From assembly GCA_965369325.1 (NCBI GenBank), contig CBDUQI010000007.1, positions 1 to 64,000 of the forward strand: 64,000 nt of DNA, in the 5' to 3' direction. The DNA is from CBDUQI01 sp965369325 (lineage in GTDB: Bacteria; Pseudomonadota; Gammaproteobacteria; Steroidobacterales; JBCBZW01). Every line of letters begins with the position of its first letter. Positions within the stretch are counted from its first letter, which is position 1. Under the pieces are notes generated by a model. The model made no database searches and had not been told where the DNA came from. It saw only the letters and a program-made list of their open reading frames with translations. Positions 17,781 through 27,211 of this stretch are shown one piece after another. The translations under genes were made by a program, and so were the position numbers.

Positions 17781-18592
17781 CAGCGCAGGCTACGCAACCT
17801 TCCTTTTACGAAATCCTGATCCTTCAAACCAACGGAAAACTGGTAGTCACCGTAAAACAGGTCTGTGCTTTTATCAGTCTGATGATTCACCATTCTCAGC
17901 GTTTGCGCCCGCCAGATCCCATCGTAGTTTTGATATTCCTCTAACGTGAGGGTTTTCAATAAATCACCGCGTCGATCGTAGAATTCAATTTTCCGAATTT
18001 GGAAAACCTGCTGATCAATCCAGACCAACTGTCGGGCGTAGCCGGAGCTCTCATACCTGGGTAGCCGCTCAAGCACATCGTAGATCACGCCATCGTCGCC
18101 GTTCTCTGCACGCAGGTATTTGTAGGTGTACTTATTCAACTCCTGGGATGTAAAATCTTCAAACGCAAACTCCGACCCCACAAATGGACCGGATTTGTTG
18201 GCCGACGCGATACGTTTAACTCTTTTCAGGGCCGGCAGAAATAGCCACTGATCATCCGGCTCCAGGATTTTCGCATGGGACAGCAATGCGGTGCCTTCGA
18301 TATCCCTCGGACTCTTAAACACCACCAGACTTTTGTCACCAAAAGCCTCATCTGCGACTTCCAATGTCGTAACACGCAGCTGGCGGGTGCTCTCCTGTCC
18401 GGCCGCGTTGCGCAGAATCATCTTCAGGGTGACTTTGCTATCGCCAAAGCCGCGATCAGATCGGTCCGCTCGGGCCGCAACGTCCAAGCCCTTCTGATCG
18501 GCATCTTGCGCTTGTGCGCTCACCGTCAAACCTAGCGCGCACAACAATACCGCACTACATACAACGTTGTTGGTAAGTGAATTAATAGACAA
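17780..18592 (-). CDS. Periplasmic LolA-like outer membrane lipoprotein-sorting protein
   Basis: This 270-residue exported protein belongs to the LolA-like group commonly found with MMPL exporters. After a signal peptide (cleavage near SAQAQD), the conserved stretches are LVVFKSPRDIEGTALL, DDQWLFLPALKRVKRI, GPFVGSEFAFEDF and YARQLVWIDQQVFQIRKIE. It likely carries a hydrophobic molecule across the periplasm. The start codon is TTG at 18592, supported by GGAG six bases upstream. It lies 62 nt after the exporter gene and is coupled to the barrel gene, so the three form an inner membrane-periplasm-outer membrane chain. Confidence 0.88.
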   Translation of the reverse strand: MSINSLTNNVVCSAVLLCALGLTVSAQAQDADQKGLDVAARADRSDRGFGDSKVTLKMILRNAAGQESTRQLRVTTLEVADEAFGDKSLVVFKSPRDIEGTALLSHAKILEPDDQWLFLPALKRVKRIASANKSGPFVGSEFAFEDFTSQELNKYTYKYLRAENGDDGVIYDVLERLPRYESSGYARQLVWIDQQVFQIRKIEFYDRRGDLLKTLTLEEYQNYDGIWRAQTLRMVNHQTDKSTDLFYGDYQFSVGLKDQDFVKGRLRSLR

Positions 18593-18654
18593 AGAATTCT
18601 CCGAAGTATTTCACGCCGAATTTTGAGCAACCTCAGCTAAGCCAATTTGTATAA

Positions 18655-21021
18655 TCAGGATGCCTCCGGTTGAGGAATTTTCCTGGCTGAACCAACGACC
18701 AGCTTCTCTCCGCCCAAGAGCAGTAGCGCCGGCAGGAATAAAAAATCGAGTATAAGAGCGAAGATAATGGCCAGGGCCGTCAACAAACCGAGATCGGCAT
18801 TCACTTTGAAACTGGACGTCACCAAGACAAGGAATCCAGAGGCCAATATGAGCGTGCTGACCATGATCGCTGTCCCTACACTGGTAAACGCGTAGCGGAT
18901 AGAATCGGCCGAATCCAATCCTTTTTCGCGTCGCGCCCTCACGTATTTGGACAAAAAGTGCACCGTATCGTCTACCACGATACCTAACGAGATAGAACCG
19001 ACGATTGCGACAGAAAACCCCACCTCTCCCACCAGCAAGGCCCACGCCCCGAATGTAGCCAGAATCGGCAGCCCGTTTGGCACAAGACTTAGCAAGCCCA
19101 AAGGCCAACTGCGTAGCGCAATCACCATGATCAGTGCGATGGCTAGTATTGCAACAATTGTACCGCGAATCATGTTGCTTACGTTTCGCTCGGTAATGTA
19201 TGTGAACATCACTTGTGCACTGGTCGGTTTCGCATGCATATACTCAGGCAGGTTTTGTTTGCCCCAAGCAGCCGTGTCCTGAAGAAACTTCTTGGCTTGC
19301 ATTGTCGTTGAATTGTGCAGCGTTGCTGTAACTCGACTTGCCGATTTGTCAATGTTGATTCGATCATTCATATCCAGCCCGTACGGCAAAGACATCTCGT
19401 ACAACAAAAGGTATTGAGCTGACAATTCACGGTTGTCAGGAATCCGATAATACGCTGGATCATCGCCATGAAGATTCTTATTTAGTCGCTTCATCACATC
19501 GGAAATACTATATACATGCATTACCTCGGGATGGTTGCGTAGAAATTCGGCAAACTGCTCCAGTTTTTCCAAATAGAACGGTTCACTGACTGCTCCAGGG
19601 CCGGACGCGCCCACAGAAAACTCGATGGGATACATGCCGAAGTGCTTCAGTGCCCTGTCGCTGTCGGTTCGAAATTCAATACTCTCGTCAAAATAATCTA
19701 CCCACTGAGTGTTATATTGAATTGAGGGAATGAATGCGATCAGCACTATCGAGGCTGCGCCAAGGCCGATCAACAACTTGTTTCTTTGGCTAATTGCGAA
19801 ATCAGCAATTCGAACCATTAGGCGATGTGACCAGGATCGTCGGTGACTCACTTTTACCTTGAAGGGCAACAGGCTAACCATCGCCGGCAATACGGTAATG
19901 CTGTACAACCAAGCGGCCGCGATGCCTGCGGCTGTGATATTGCCCAAATGCCAAAACGGCGGAGAGTCTGAGAAGTTGAGCGCAAGAAACCCAACAATAG
20001 TCGTAATTGAAGTAATCGTGACGGGAAGAAAATTCAACCGCATCGCCTCGACGATCGCTGCGCCCTTCGCCAATCCTTCGCGCAGCGCAGCTCTGAAAGA
20101 CACCAGGATATGAATCGAATCCGCAATAGCAAGTGTGAGGATTACGATAGGTGCCGAACCCGAGACGGGAGTGAGTTCGACCCCGGTAAACCCCGCCACC
20201 CCCATTCCAACGGTAGTCGATAAGACAATGATCACCAAGGTCACGAATGTGCCACTGATGGACCTAAGAATAAGAACCGTCATGATCAAAATGATGCCGA
20301 ACATGACCGGTATTACGCTGCTAATATCGCGAATGGCGGCCTCTGAGAATGCATTGTTGAGCATCGACACACCGGTGAGCGAAATCTCCAAGTGTGGGTA
20401 CTCAGCCTCAATACTATCTCTTACTTCACGGGCGGCCGCAGCGGCCTCAAACACCTCGGCCAGTCTCTCACCGGGGTACTGCAATATCACATTGACAGCG
20501 GTTGCGTTCGCTTTAGGGGTGATAAGCTGGTTCAGTAGCAACGGCTCATCAAGCGCGATTTGTAGCTTACTCTCTAGTTCGGAACTGGATGCCGATTCAG
20601 CATTATTCACTAAATCTTCGACTATCAAGTCGTCATCTACACCTGTGGTACTTTGAAAATTGGTGAGCGAATCCACCCGAATCGCAAAGGGTATTTTCCA
20701 GGCTGAATCGGTAAGCGCCGTGATGGCAGTGAGCGTCTTGTTGCTGAACACAGTGCCGTCGTCCGGCTCCAAAACGAACAAGAAATTGTCGTTCTTAGTG
20801 TAGGTCTCCTGTACGTGCTCGAATGCCCTCAGCTCGGGATTGTCTGGTGAGAAGAAGACGCGGTAGTTGTTGGCGAATTCAAGCTTTAGTATTCCTGCAC
20901 CGACACCCGCAGCCAGGATGACGGCGCAAGCGATAACTCCCCAGCGAAATCGGATGACCCAACGAGCAAAGCCAGTTGCGAACTCGTCGACGTTCTTAAA
21001 ATACCCTGACACAACGAGCAC
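18655..21021 (-). CDS. MMPL/RND-family exporter
   Basis: The 788-residue inner-membrane protein has the two-fold RND plan: an N-terminal helix, a large periplasmic loop (about 50-230), a sterol-sensing-like helix bundle (about 240-380), a second helix and loop (about 410-620) and a final bundle (about 630-775). Motifs include GSAPIVILTLAIADSIHILV in the first bundle and SISLGIVVDDTVHFLSKYVR in the second, with acidic residues placed for proton coupling. Members export lipids, polyenes or hopanoids. The first codon is a GTG without a strong ribosome site, and another GTG lies nine bases downstream. It follows metal-linked small genes in the operon. Its cargo could be a lipid or the nearby polyketide; neither is shown. 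Confidence 0.9.
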   Translation of the reverse strand: MLVVSGYFKNVDEFATGFARWVIRFRWGVIACAVILAAGVGAGILKLEFANNYRVFFSPDNPELRAFEHVQETYTKNDNFLFVLEPDDGTVFSNKTLTAITALTDSAWKIPFAIRVDSLTNFQSTTGVDDDLIVEDLVNNAESASSSELESKLQIALDEPLLLNQLITPKANATAVNVILQYPGERLAEVFEAAAAAREVRDSIEAEYPHLEISLTGVSMLNNAFSEAAIRDISSVIPVMFGIILIMTVLILRSISGTFVTLVIIVLSTTVGMGVAGFTGVELTPVSGSAPIVILTLAIADSIHILVSFRAALREGLAKGAAIVEAMRLNFLPVTITSITTIVGFLALNFSDSPPFWHLGNITAAGIAAAWLYSITVLPAMVSLLPFKVKVSHRRSWSHRLMVRIADFAISQRNKLLIGLGAASIVLIAFIPSIQYNTQWVDYFDESIEFRTDSDRALKHFGMYPIEFSVGASGPGAVSEPFYLEKLEQFAEFLRNHPEVMHVYSISDVMKRLNKNLHGDDPAYYRIPDNRELSAQYLLLYEMSLPYGLDMNDRINIDKSASRVTATLHNSTTMQAKKFLQDTAAWGKQNLPEYMHAKPTSAQVMFTYITERNVSNMIRGTIVAILAIALIMVIALRSWPLGLLSLVPNGLPILATFGAWALLVGEVGFSVAIVGSISLGIVVDDTVHFLSKYVRARREKGLDSADSIRYAFTSVGTAIMVSTLILASGFLVLVTSSFKVNADLGLLTALAIIFALILDFLFLPALLLLGGEKLVVGSARKIPQPEAS

Positions 21022-21169
21022 CCCCGGAATGGTAAATCCTTGCTCAAACGCTCCATCAACGGCAGGCCCGCCTGTCGCGGCAATCCCCGCGCAGACTTTA
21101 TCGCGATCGGCCCCCGTGCCATCGATCTAACACCTGTGCCGTAATGCCGCCCCAAACTCCCGATCCGAT

Positions 21170-21391
21170 TTATTCAATCGAACGACGCCAGCGTAACGCA
21201 GCCACCAATGCCCAAATACTCTCAGCAATCATAAATGGGTAAGAGCCCAACAAGAAAGCGTAGATCGCAGCCAGCAGGCAACCCAGCGCGAATATACCCA
21301 CGTAAATCGAGCCGCGAGACTCCAGAGCATAGCTGGCCACCATGATTGTGACTGCCAACAGACCGAATAGCTCAGTGGGATTACTGATCAT
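21170..21391 (-). CDS. Small membrane protein, CBU_0592-like
   Basis: This 73-residue protein has three predicted hydrophobic segments and a short basic tail (RWRRSIE). Its size and the pattern SYALESRGSIYVG, then LLAAIYAFLLGSYPFMIAESIWALVA, recall the small CBU_0592-type membrane proteins, a family without known function. It lies between the MerT-like gene (38 nt upstream) and the MMPL exporter (148 nt downstream) and is probably in the same transcript. The family match is by eye and moderate. Confidence 0.6.
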   Translation of the reverse strand: MISNPTELFGLLAVTIMVASYALESRGSIYVGIFALGCLLAAIYAFLLGSYPFMIAESIWALVAALRWRRSIE

Positions 21392-21428
21392 CGCGCACCG
21401 CCGACCCGACCAGGATGCTCAATGAACA

Positions 21429-21737
21429 CTATGTAATCGGTTTTTGCCTGCGCCACATCTTGAGCAAACGATAGCCCAGTAGCCCCAACAGCATCAATAT
21501 TCCAACTAACCCGATAGCGACCCCGATCATCTCAACAATTGGCGGTGGGCTCAGCCACCTTGATGCCGCACTAAAACCGCCCAAACCGACCAATGCGAGA
21601 ATGATTGGAAGTTCGCAGGCCACAATCGAAAGTACACCTATGAGCACGCCGGTAACACCGGCGCGCCGGATTTTCTTTGATGATGAACTGGGCGATGAGT
21701 TCGCATCGTGGGCGGAGCTGTTCACGGATTCACTCAT
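21429..21737 (-). CDS. Small membrane protein, MerT/MerC-like metal transporter candidate
   Basis: The 102-residue protein has a Ser-rich hydrophilic N-terminus, then helices around residues 27-55 and 65-92. The first helix contains ACELPIILALVGLGGFSAA, similar in layout to the CC-P-L-LGxGG helix of MerT/MerC mercury importers, but with only one Cys. Its ATG overlaps the stop of the preceding gene (ATGA), so it is translationally coupled. The MerR-type promoter at 22087-22117 supports a metal-related role. With one Cys it is not a canonical mercuric transporter, so the function remains open. Confidence 0.6.
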   Translation of the reverse strand: MSESVNSSAHDANSSPSSSSKKIRRAGVTGVLIGVLSIVACELPIILALVGLGGFSAASRWLSPPPIVEMIGVAIGLVGILMLLGLLGYRLLKMWRRQKPIT

Positions 21738-22054
21738 TGTACTCTACTCGTTATTGCGCTTCGGAAGATTTCGATCATATTCGCAGCCTCTGGAGGGCCT
21801 TGTATCAACAAGGACAATCCATCTGCAGGCTCGCTGATCGTGAAGGTCAGGAATCCGCAACACCCTTTTTCGGCGGATACGAACTCCTCTACCTGTGCTC
21901 TGAGTAATTCGGAATCCTCAAACTCAACCTGAAACCCATCCGGTACGGATTGCGAGCTGAGGACCTTTGATATTACCAGTTCGCGGAGGGTCGATCGACG
22001 TTGCTTCCTCTCTTGCGACGACAACGTGCAGAAAAGTTCAGAATCATTTTGCAT
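21734..22054 (-). CDS. Small Cys-Cys protein of metal-resistance type operons
   Basis: The 106-residue soluble protein has the pattern ERKQRRSTLRELV, then EFVSAEKGCCGFLTFTI, then LSLLIQGPPEAANMIEIF. I know this arrangement (a short ExxCC-FL motif followed by GPxGA) from unnamed proteins next to MerR-type regulators and mercury-resistance genes. The adjacent Cys pair is a candidate metal site. The ATG at 22054 is chosen over a GTG at 22069 because AGGAG lies 7 nt before it. It is the first gene of the operon driven by the MerR-type promoter. Confidence 0.65.
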   Translation of the reverse strand: MQNDSELFCTLSSQERKQRRSTLRELVISKVLSSQSVPDGFQVEFEDSELLRAQVEEFVSAEKGCCGFLTFTISEPADGLSLLIQGPPEAANMIEIFRSAITSRVQ

Positions 22055-22086
22055 GCAGACACTCCTCACATAGATGGCTTACGGCC

Positions 22087-22117
22087 ACTCTACAACTTAA
22101 AGCCGACTTTAAGTCAA
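22087..22117 (-). promoter_or_regulatory. MerR-type promoter with 19-bp spacer and central dyad
   Basis: On the minus strand, TTGACT (22112-22117) and TAGAGT (22087-22092) are separated by 19 bp. The spacer holds the inverted repeat ACTTAAAG-4-CTTTAAGT, the expected operator for a MerR-family dimer. The leader to the ATG at 22054 is about 26 nt. The proximal half is the same as in the promoter at 16053-16083, which links this exporter operon to the regulator at 16077. Confidence 0.85.
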
Positions 22118-22261
22118 GCGCACCCACGGAGTGCGGCATCCTTCTATCCTTGCGTATAGGTAGTTTCCGAAGGTCCGTACGGCCATTGCGGATGTGGCTT
22201 GCCTTGGTTAGTCAGCACAATAGCGGCCATTGATACCTGAGTTTGCCCGCTGGAGTCGCTC

Positions 22262-23689
22262 ATGGACCTCGCCAATACCTACAACGATAAGGTTGTGCGC
22301 CAGTTTTCGATCATGACGATTGTCTGGGGCATCGTCGGCATGCTCGTCGGCGTCATTATTGCTGCACAACTGTACTGGCCACAGCTCGGGTTCGACCTGC
22401 CGTGGCTCAGCTTCGGTCGGCTGCGACCGCTGCACACCAACGCGGTAGTATTCGCCTTTGGCGGCTGTGCGCTCATCGGCACCGCGTTCCACGTGGTCCA
22501 GCGCACCTGTCATGTCCGACTGTTCGCCGACAAACTGGCGGCCTTCGTGTTCTGGGGATGGCAAGTGGTCATCGTACTAGCCGCGGTCACCCTACCCCTG
22601 GGACTGACGCAAAGTAAGGAGTACGCCGAACTCATTTGGCCCATCGACGTATTAATCGCCGTCGTGTGGGTTGCGTTTGCTGTCGTTTTTTTCGGCACCA
22701 TCGCCAAACGTCGAGTTAAGCACATCTATGTGGCCAACTGGTTCTACGGGGCGTTCGTGCTGGCCATCGCAGTGCTGCACATTGTCAACTCGCTGGCCAT
22801 TCCAACCTCACTCACCCACTCCTACCCCGTGTACTCGGGTGTCATCGATGCCATGGTGCAGTGGTGGTACGGGCACAATGCGGTGGGCTTTTTCTTAACC
22901 GCCGGCTTCCTTGGGATGATGTACTACTACGTGCCGAAGCAAGCCGAGCGCCCTGTTTATTCGTACCGCTTGTCGGTGGTGCATTTCTGGGCACTTATTT
23001 CGATCTACATGTGGGCCGGCCCACACCATCTGCACTACACCTCCGTGCCCGATTGGGCGCAGTCGCTTGGCATGGTGTTCTCGTTAATTCTGCTGGCTCC
23101 AAGTTGGGGCGGGATGATCAACGGCATGATGACCCTGAGCGGTGCCTGGGACAAACTTCGCGACGATCCGATTCTAAAGTTCATGATTGTCTCGCTCAGC
23201 TTCTACGGCATGTCGACCTTCGAGGGCCCCATGATGTCGATCAAGTCGGTCAACGCACTCTCCCATTACACCGACTGGACAATCGGTCATGTGCATTCCG
23301 GCGCACTGGGATGGGTGGCCATGATGACCATCGGTGCCATGTACAGCTTAATCCCGAAACTGTTCGGGCGTGAGCGCATGTACTCAATCGGGCTGATCAA
23401 CACGCATTTTTGGATCATGACCATTGGCATCGTGCTCTACACGGTATCCATGTGGATCGCCGGGATTACTCAGGGGCTGATGTGGCGCGCGACCAACCCT
23501 GACGGGACCTTAACCTACACGTTTATCGAGTCGTTGGTGGCCACATACCCGTACTATCTGATGCGTTTCATTGGGGGTCTGACGGTGCTCATAGGCATGT
23601 TCATCATGGCGTACAACGTGTACAAAACGATACGCAGCGGCAGCCCCGAGAGCGCCCCTGTCCTTGCCCCGGCAGGAGCTACCGCATGA
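22262..23689 (+). CDS. ccoN: cbb3-type cytochrome c oxidase subunit I
   Basis: The 475-residue catalytic subunit reduces O2 to water and pumps protons in the inner membrane. Visible ligand regions are [14 protein letters not shown] (low-spin haem b), [15 protein letters not shown] (CuB/haem b3 site), [10 protein letters not shown] (CuB His pair) and [14 protein letters not shown] (axial His). About twelve membrane segments are present and the length is normal. The ATG at 22262 has GGAG six bases upstream. It opens a tightly overlapping ccoNOQP series; ccoO starts four bases before its stop. Expression under low oxygen is expected for the family, but no convincing FNR box precedes it. Confidence 0.97.
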   Translation: MDLANTYNDKVVRQFSIMTIVWGIVGMLVGVIIAAQLYWPQLGFDLPWLSFGRLRPLHTNAVVFAFGGCALIGTAFHVVQRTCHVRLFADKLAAFVFWGWQVVIVLAAVTLPLGLTQSKEYAELIWPIDVLIAVVWVAFAVVFFGTIAKRRVKHIYVANWFYGAFVLAIAVLHIVNSLAIPTSLTHSYPVYSGVIDAMVQWWYGHNAVGFFLTAGFLGMMYYYVPKQAERPVYSYRLSVVHFWALISIYMWAGPHHLHYTSVPDWAQSLGMVFSLILLAPSWGGMINGMMTLSGAWDKLRDDPILKFMIVSLSFYGMSTFEGPMMSIKSVNALSHYTDWTIGHVHSGALGWVAMMTIGAMYSLIPKLFGRERMYSIGLINTHFWIMTIGIVLYTVSMWIAGITQGLMWRATNPDGTLTYTFIESLVATYPYYLMRFIGGLTVLIGMFIMAYNVYKTIRSGSPESAPVLAPAGATA

Positions 23690-24345
23690 AACACGAGAAG
23701 ATCGAACGCAATGTCGGCTTGATGGGCGTACTGATTCTGCTCGTCATCAGCATTGCCGGACTGGTGGAGATTGTGCCCCTGGCTGGCCAGGCGCAGATCA
23801 TCCAGCCCTCCGAGGGGATAGAGCCCTACGGCGCGCTGGCGCTGGCCGGTCGTGACATCTATGTGCGCGAGGGTTGTTACCTGTGCCACTCGCAGCAGAT
23901 TCGCCCGTTCCGCGCCGAAACGCGTCGGTACGGTCACTACTCGCTTGCGGGGGAGTCGGTTTACGATCGCCCGTTCCAATGGGGCTCTAAAAGGACCGGC
24001 CCGGACCTGGCTAGGGTCGGGGGACGCTACAGCGACGAGTGGCACCGTGTGCACATGCTAAACCCCCGAGATGTCGTCCCTGAGTCGAACATGCCCAGTT
24101 TTCCCTGGCTGGCCAAGGCTTCACCTGATCCAACGGTGATTGCAGGGCGCATGCGGGCCTTGCGCACGCTGGGCGACCCTTACACCGACGAGCAAATCGC
24201 TGGCGCCGCTGAGGCGATCGGCAGTGCGACCGAACTCGACGCGTTAGTGGCCTACCTGCAGGGGCTGGGTACAAACATCAGCCGCACTGCCCCTGCGCAG
24301 CTAACCGACACCGGGACGGCGACCGCTGCCAATGGAGGCCAGTAA
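23686..24345 (+). CDS. ccoO: cbb3 oxidase mono-haem cytochrome c subunit II
   Basis: The 219-residue subunit passes electrons from CcoP to CcoN. One membrane anchor (about 12-32) is followed by a periplasmic domain with the single c-haem site CYLCH and the typical run [18 protein letters not shown]. Met in [10 protein letters not shown] is the likely distal haem ligand. The start overlaps the ccoN stop (ATGA type). The Ala/Thr-rich C-terminal tail is longer than needed but not unusual. Confidence 0.96.
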   Translation: MKHEKIERNVGLMGVLILLVISIAGLVEIVPLAGQAQIIQPSEGIEPYGALALAGRDIYVREGCYLCHSQQIRPFRAETRRYGHYSLAGESVYDRPFQWGSKRTGPDLARVGGRYSDEWHRVHMLNPRDVVPESNMPSFPWLAKASPDPTVIAGRMRALRTLGDPYTDEQIAGAAEAIGSATELDALVAYLQGLGTNISRTAPAQLTDTGTATAANGGQ

Positions 24346-24554
24346 TGGACACGTTGATTGATTTTGGTTTGCTTCGCGGTCTGATCACCGTGGTCGTGTT
24401 CGCCGCGTTCGTCGGCGTGGTGGTGTGGGCTTACTCCAGCCGTCGAGCAACTGAGTTCGAAGCCGCATCGCGTCTGCCGCTGGACGAGGAGGATGCCCCG
24501 CCAGCCATCGCTGTCGGGGAAGGCGCTCTGTCAACGCCAGCGGTGGAGTCATGA
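24345..24554 (+). CDS. ccoQ: cbb3 oxidase small subunit
   Basis: This 69-residue protein has one transmembrane helix (about 13-30) followed by YSSRRATEFEAASRLPLDEED, the usual CcoQ juxtamembrane pattern. CcoQ stabilises the CcoNOP core and its contact with CcoP. The ATG overlaps the ccoO stop by one base (TAATG), and ccoP begins four bases before its end. Confidence 0.9.
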   Translation: MDTLIDFGLLRGLITVVVFAAFVGVVVWAYSSRRATEFEAASRLPLDEEDAPPAIAVGEGALSTPAVES

Positions 24555-25468
24555 GCAGCGGTTGGCACTGGTTCGTGACCGTTCTAACGCTGATCAATAT
24601 TATTGCCTGCCTGTGGCTGATTGTCTGGACGACCCGTCAGGGCGACAGCGAAAAAGAGGCGATGGAGACACTGGACCACTCGTGGGACGGTGACCTGCGT
24701 GAGCGCAACAACCCGCTGCCGCGCTGGTGGCTGTATTTGTTCGTCGCCACCATCATCTGGGGCATCGGCTACCTCTTGTGGTACCCAGGATTGGGCGCGT
24801 ATACGGGCATCTCAAAGTGGACGCAAATCGATCAGTATCTGGCCGAACGCGAGCGTATCGATGCCGTGTATCACCAAAAATTCAGCGAGCTTGCCAAGTT
24901 GGACTACGCACAGCTCAGCCGTCACCCCGAAGGCATGGAGATTGCCAGCCGACTGTTCGGTGCCAACTGCGCGACCTGTCATGGCGCCGATGCTCGCGGC
25001 GCCAAAGGCTTCCCCAATTTGACTGACAGTGAATGGCTCTGGGGCAACGATGCGATCGCGATAACCCATACGATTACGAACGGACGGGTTGCCGCCATGC
25101 CGCCATGGGGCCCGGCGCTCGGCGAAGACGGGGTCAAAGCGGTGGTCGCCTATGTGCAGTCAATATCGGGACAAAACGTGGATTCCACGCTCGCCGACGC
25201 CGGCAAGACGCATTTCAGCGTCATGTGCATCGCCTGCCACGGTCCAACTGGGCAAGGCATGCAATTGCTCGGTGCACCCAACCTCACCGACAACATCTGG
25301 CTGTACGGCAGCGATGCGCAGTCTCTGACACACTCGATCGCCAAAGGTCGCACCGGGAACATGCCCGCCCACGGCACCTTGCTGAGTGAGGAAGAGATAA
25401 AATTGCTCACCGCCTATGTACTGAGCCTGGGGCCCTCTCCTAACGCGCCGGCCGGCGGCGGGGGCTAG
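24551..25468 (+). CDS. ccoP: cbb3 oxidase di-haem cytochrome c subunit III
   Basis: The 305-residue subunit receives electrons from soluble cytochromes c. Two N-terminal helices (about 5-25 and 55-78) surround a conserved loop (METLDHSWDGDLRERNNPLPRWW). Two cytochrome c domains follow, with haem motifs CATCH and CIACH; NMPAHG supplies a Met ligand in the second. Length is standard. It overlaps ccoQ by four bases and is followed after two bases by a small membrane-protein gene. Confidence 0.96.
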   Translation: MSSGWHWFVTVLTLINIIACLWLIVWTTRQGDSEKEAMETLDHSWDGDLRERNNPLPRWWLYLFVATIIWGIGYLLWYPGLGAYTGISKWTQIDQYLAERERIDAVYHQKFSELAKLDYAQLSRHPEGMEIASRLFGANCATCHGADARGAKGFPNLTDSEWLWGNDAIAITHTITNGRVAAMPPWGPALGEDGVKAVVAYVQSISGQNVDSTLADAGKTHFSVMCIACHGPTGQGMQLLGAPNLTDNIWLYGSDAQSLTHSIAKGRTGNMPAHGTLLSEEEIKLLTAYVLSLGPSPNAPAGGGG

Positions 25469-25470
25469 CA

Positions 25471-25827
25471 ATGGAACACTGGAACCAGCGCAAACGCAGT
25501 ATCGCGGTTGTCATCTGGCCCTCGTTCTTGACGGCGTGCCTCAGCACGTTATTGTTCTTTGCCTATATCGATGCCACCCGCTTGCAGCACGCCTTTGTGT
25601 TCGCGATCGACAACCTGAGCGATCAAGCGATCTACTCCATCGGGTTTCTATTTTTTTGGCTGATCGCCCTGGTCGCCACCGGCATCTCCACCTGGTTGCT
25701 CCGCACAGAACGGCGCGCTCGCGATTTCCCAGTACTCGAGGAAGAGGCTCGCGAGAGCCTGGCCGGTCGCACAGGCGATCTGCCCGAGGACTCGACCGAT
25801 ACGGGGGCGCCGCATGGCAAACATTGA
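25471..25827 (+). CDS. Small two-helix membrane protein inserted between ccoP and ccoG
   Basis: The 118-residue protein has two hydrophobic helices (about 11-32 and 52-77) and a charged acidic C-terminal tail ending in HGKH. I cannot name its family. It begins two bases after ccoP and overlaps ccoG by 14 bases, so it is part of the cco transcript and probably acts in oxidase assembly or stability. This spot usually has no gene or another small one. Confidence 0.7.
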   Translation: MEHWNQRKRSIAVVIWPSFLTACLSTLLFFAYIDATRLQHAFVFAIDNLSDQAIYSIGFLFFWLIALVATGISTWLLRTERRARDFPVLEEEARESLAGRTGDLPEDSTDTGAPHGKH

Positions 25828-27211
25828 TTCACCGGCGGGCGGGTCTCCGAGTGGATCTCTGTACGAAAAGCAGGCCAAAGTTTATCCGCACGACGTGCAG
25901 GGCAAGTTCTCCAACCTTCGCCGCATTGCCATGTACGTGCTGTTGGGGCTTTTCTACGGGGTTGTCTGGCTCAAGTGGGACGGTCGCCAGGCAGTGCTGT
26001 TCGATCTCCCCGCGCGTCAGTTTCATATTTTTGAGCTTACGCTGTGGCCTCAGGACTTTATCTATCTCGCTCTTCTCCTGTTGATCCTAGCGCTAACGCT
26101 ATTCTTTACCACCGCCTTGGCCGGGCGTCTGTGGTGTGGCTACGCCTGCCCGCAGACCGTGTGGACCGAAGCGTTTCTAGTGATGGAACGCTGGACAGAG
26201 GGGCCGCGCAACAAACGCATAAAGCTTGATCGCAGCCCTATGACTCGCGACAAACTTATACGCAAAGCGTCAAAGCAGTTTCTGTGGATCACATTCTCCC
26301 TGTGGACAGGATTCACATTCGTTGGTTACTTCACGCCCGTGCGTGAGCTTAGCGCCGACATTCTGACCTGGACGGTGCATCCCTGGGGTGTGTTCTGGCT
26401 GTTGTTCTACGGCTTCGCCACCTACGGCAATGCCGGTTTTCTGCGCGAACAGGTGTGCAAGTACATGTGCCCTTACGCGCGCTTCCAAAGTGCCATGTTC
26501 GATAAGAACACGTTGATCATCGCGTATGATGAGAACCGTGGCGAACCGCGCGGTGGCCGCTCACGCAAGGCGCAACGCGCTGATAACACGAAGGGCGATT
26601 GTATTGACTGCACCTTATGCGTGCAGGTGTGTCCAACCGGGATCGACATCCGCGACGGGCTGCAGTATGAATGCATTGCCTGCGCTGCGTGCATCGATGT
26701 CTGCAACGACGTCATGGCCAAGATGCGATACCCGAAGAATCTCATCCGATACACCACTGAGAATGCCGACAATGGCAACGCGATCCGCATTCTTCGTCCA
26801 CGCGTTATTCTGTACGCCACCTTGCTGGCCCTGATCACCGCCGGGATGCTGGTGTCGCTGGGAACCCGCACGCCGCTGCGCATGGAAGTGGTGCGCGACC
26901 GCAACGCCCTGTACCGACTCGTCGATAATCACCAGGTAGAAAACGTCTACACTCTGAGAGTGGTCAACATGACCGACACCCCCCAGCAGTATTCGCTTCA
27001 GATCAGCGGCATGGAGGGCGTCCAAATGGACGTTCCACCACTCCACGTACCCGCGGCGCAGGCGCAGGCATTTGCTATTAGGCTGCGTGCGAACCAGAGT
27101 GACGGGTTCGGCGCCGTGCCCGTTACTCTCACGCTGCGTGCCGACACTAACCATCAGATCAACATCGAGCGCACCACCAAGTTCTTTTATCCTACCGAGG
27201 CTGCGCGATGA
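25814..27211 (+). CDS. ccoG: cbb3 oxidase accessory ferredoxin-like protein (FixG/RdxA)
   Basis: The 465-residue membrane iron-sulfur protein reduces Cu(II) for oxidase metallation. It has N-terminal helices, a CGYACPQTVWTE motif, a CKYMCPYARFQSAMF motif, and two 4Fe-4S clusters (CIDCTLCVQVCPTGIDIRDG and CIACAACIDVCNDVM). A last helix precedes a C-terminal Ig-like domain (about 350-465). Length and motif order are typical. It overlaps neighbours on both sides, as in other ccoGHIS operons. Confidence 0.95.
   Translation: MANIDSPAGGSPSGSLYEKQAKVYPHDVQGKFSNLRRIAMYVLLGLFYGVVWLKWDGRQAVLFDLPARQFHIFELTLWPQDFIYLALLLLILALTLFFTTALAGRLWCGYACPQTVWTEAFLVMERWTEGPRNKRIKLDRSPMTRDKLIRKASKQFLWITFSLWTGFTFVGYFTPVRELSADILTWTVHPWGVFWLLFYGFATYGNAGFLREQVCKYMCPYARFQSAMFDKNTLIIAYDENRGEPRGGRSRKAQRADNTKGDCIDCTLCVQVCPTGIDIRDGLQYECIACAACIDVCNDVMAKMRYPKNLIRYTTENADNGNAIRILRPRVILYATLLALITAGMLVSLGTRTPLRMEVVRDRNALYRLVDNHQVENVYTLRVVNMTDTPQQYSLQISGMEGVQMDVPPLHVPAAQAQAFAIRLRANQSDGFGAVPVTLTLRADTNHQINIERTTKFFYPTEAAR

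Noticed and set aside
22230..22243. Possible FNR/FixK box before ccoN (TTGAT then GAGTT)
   Set aside because: Only the first half-site fits; the second half does not match ATCAA. Too weak to call.
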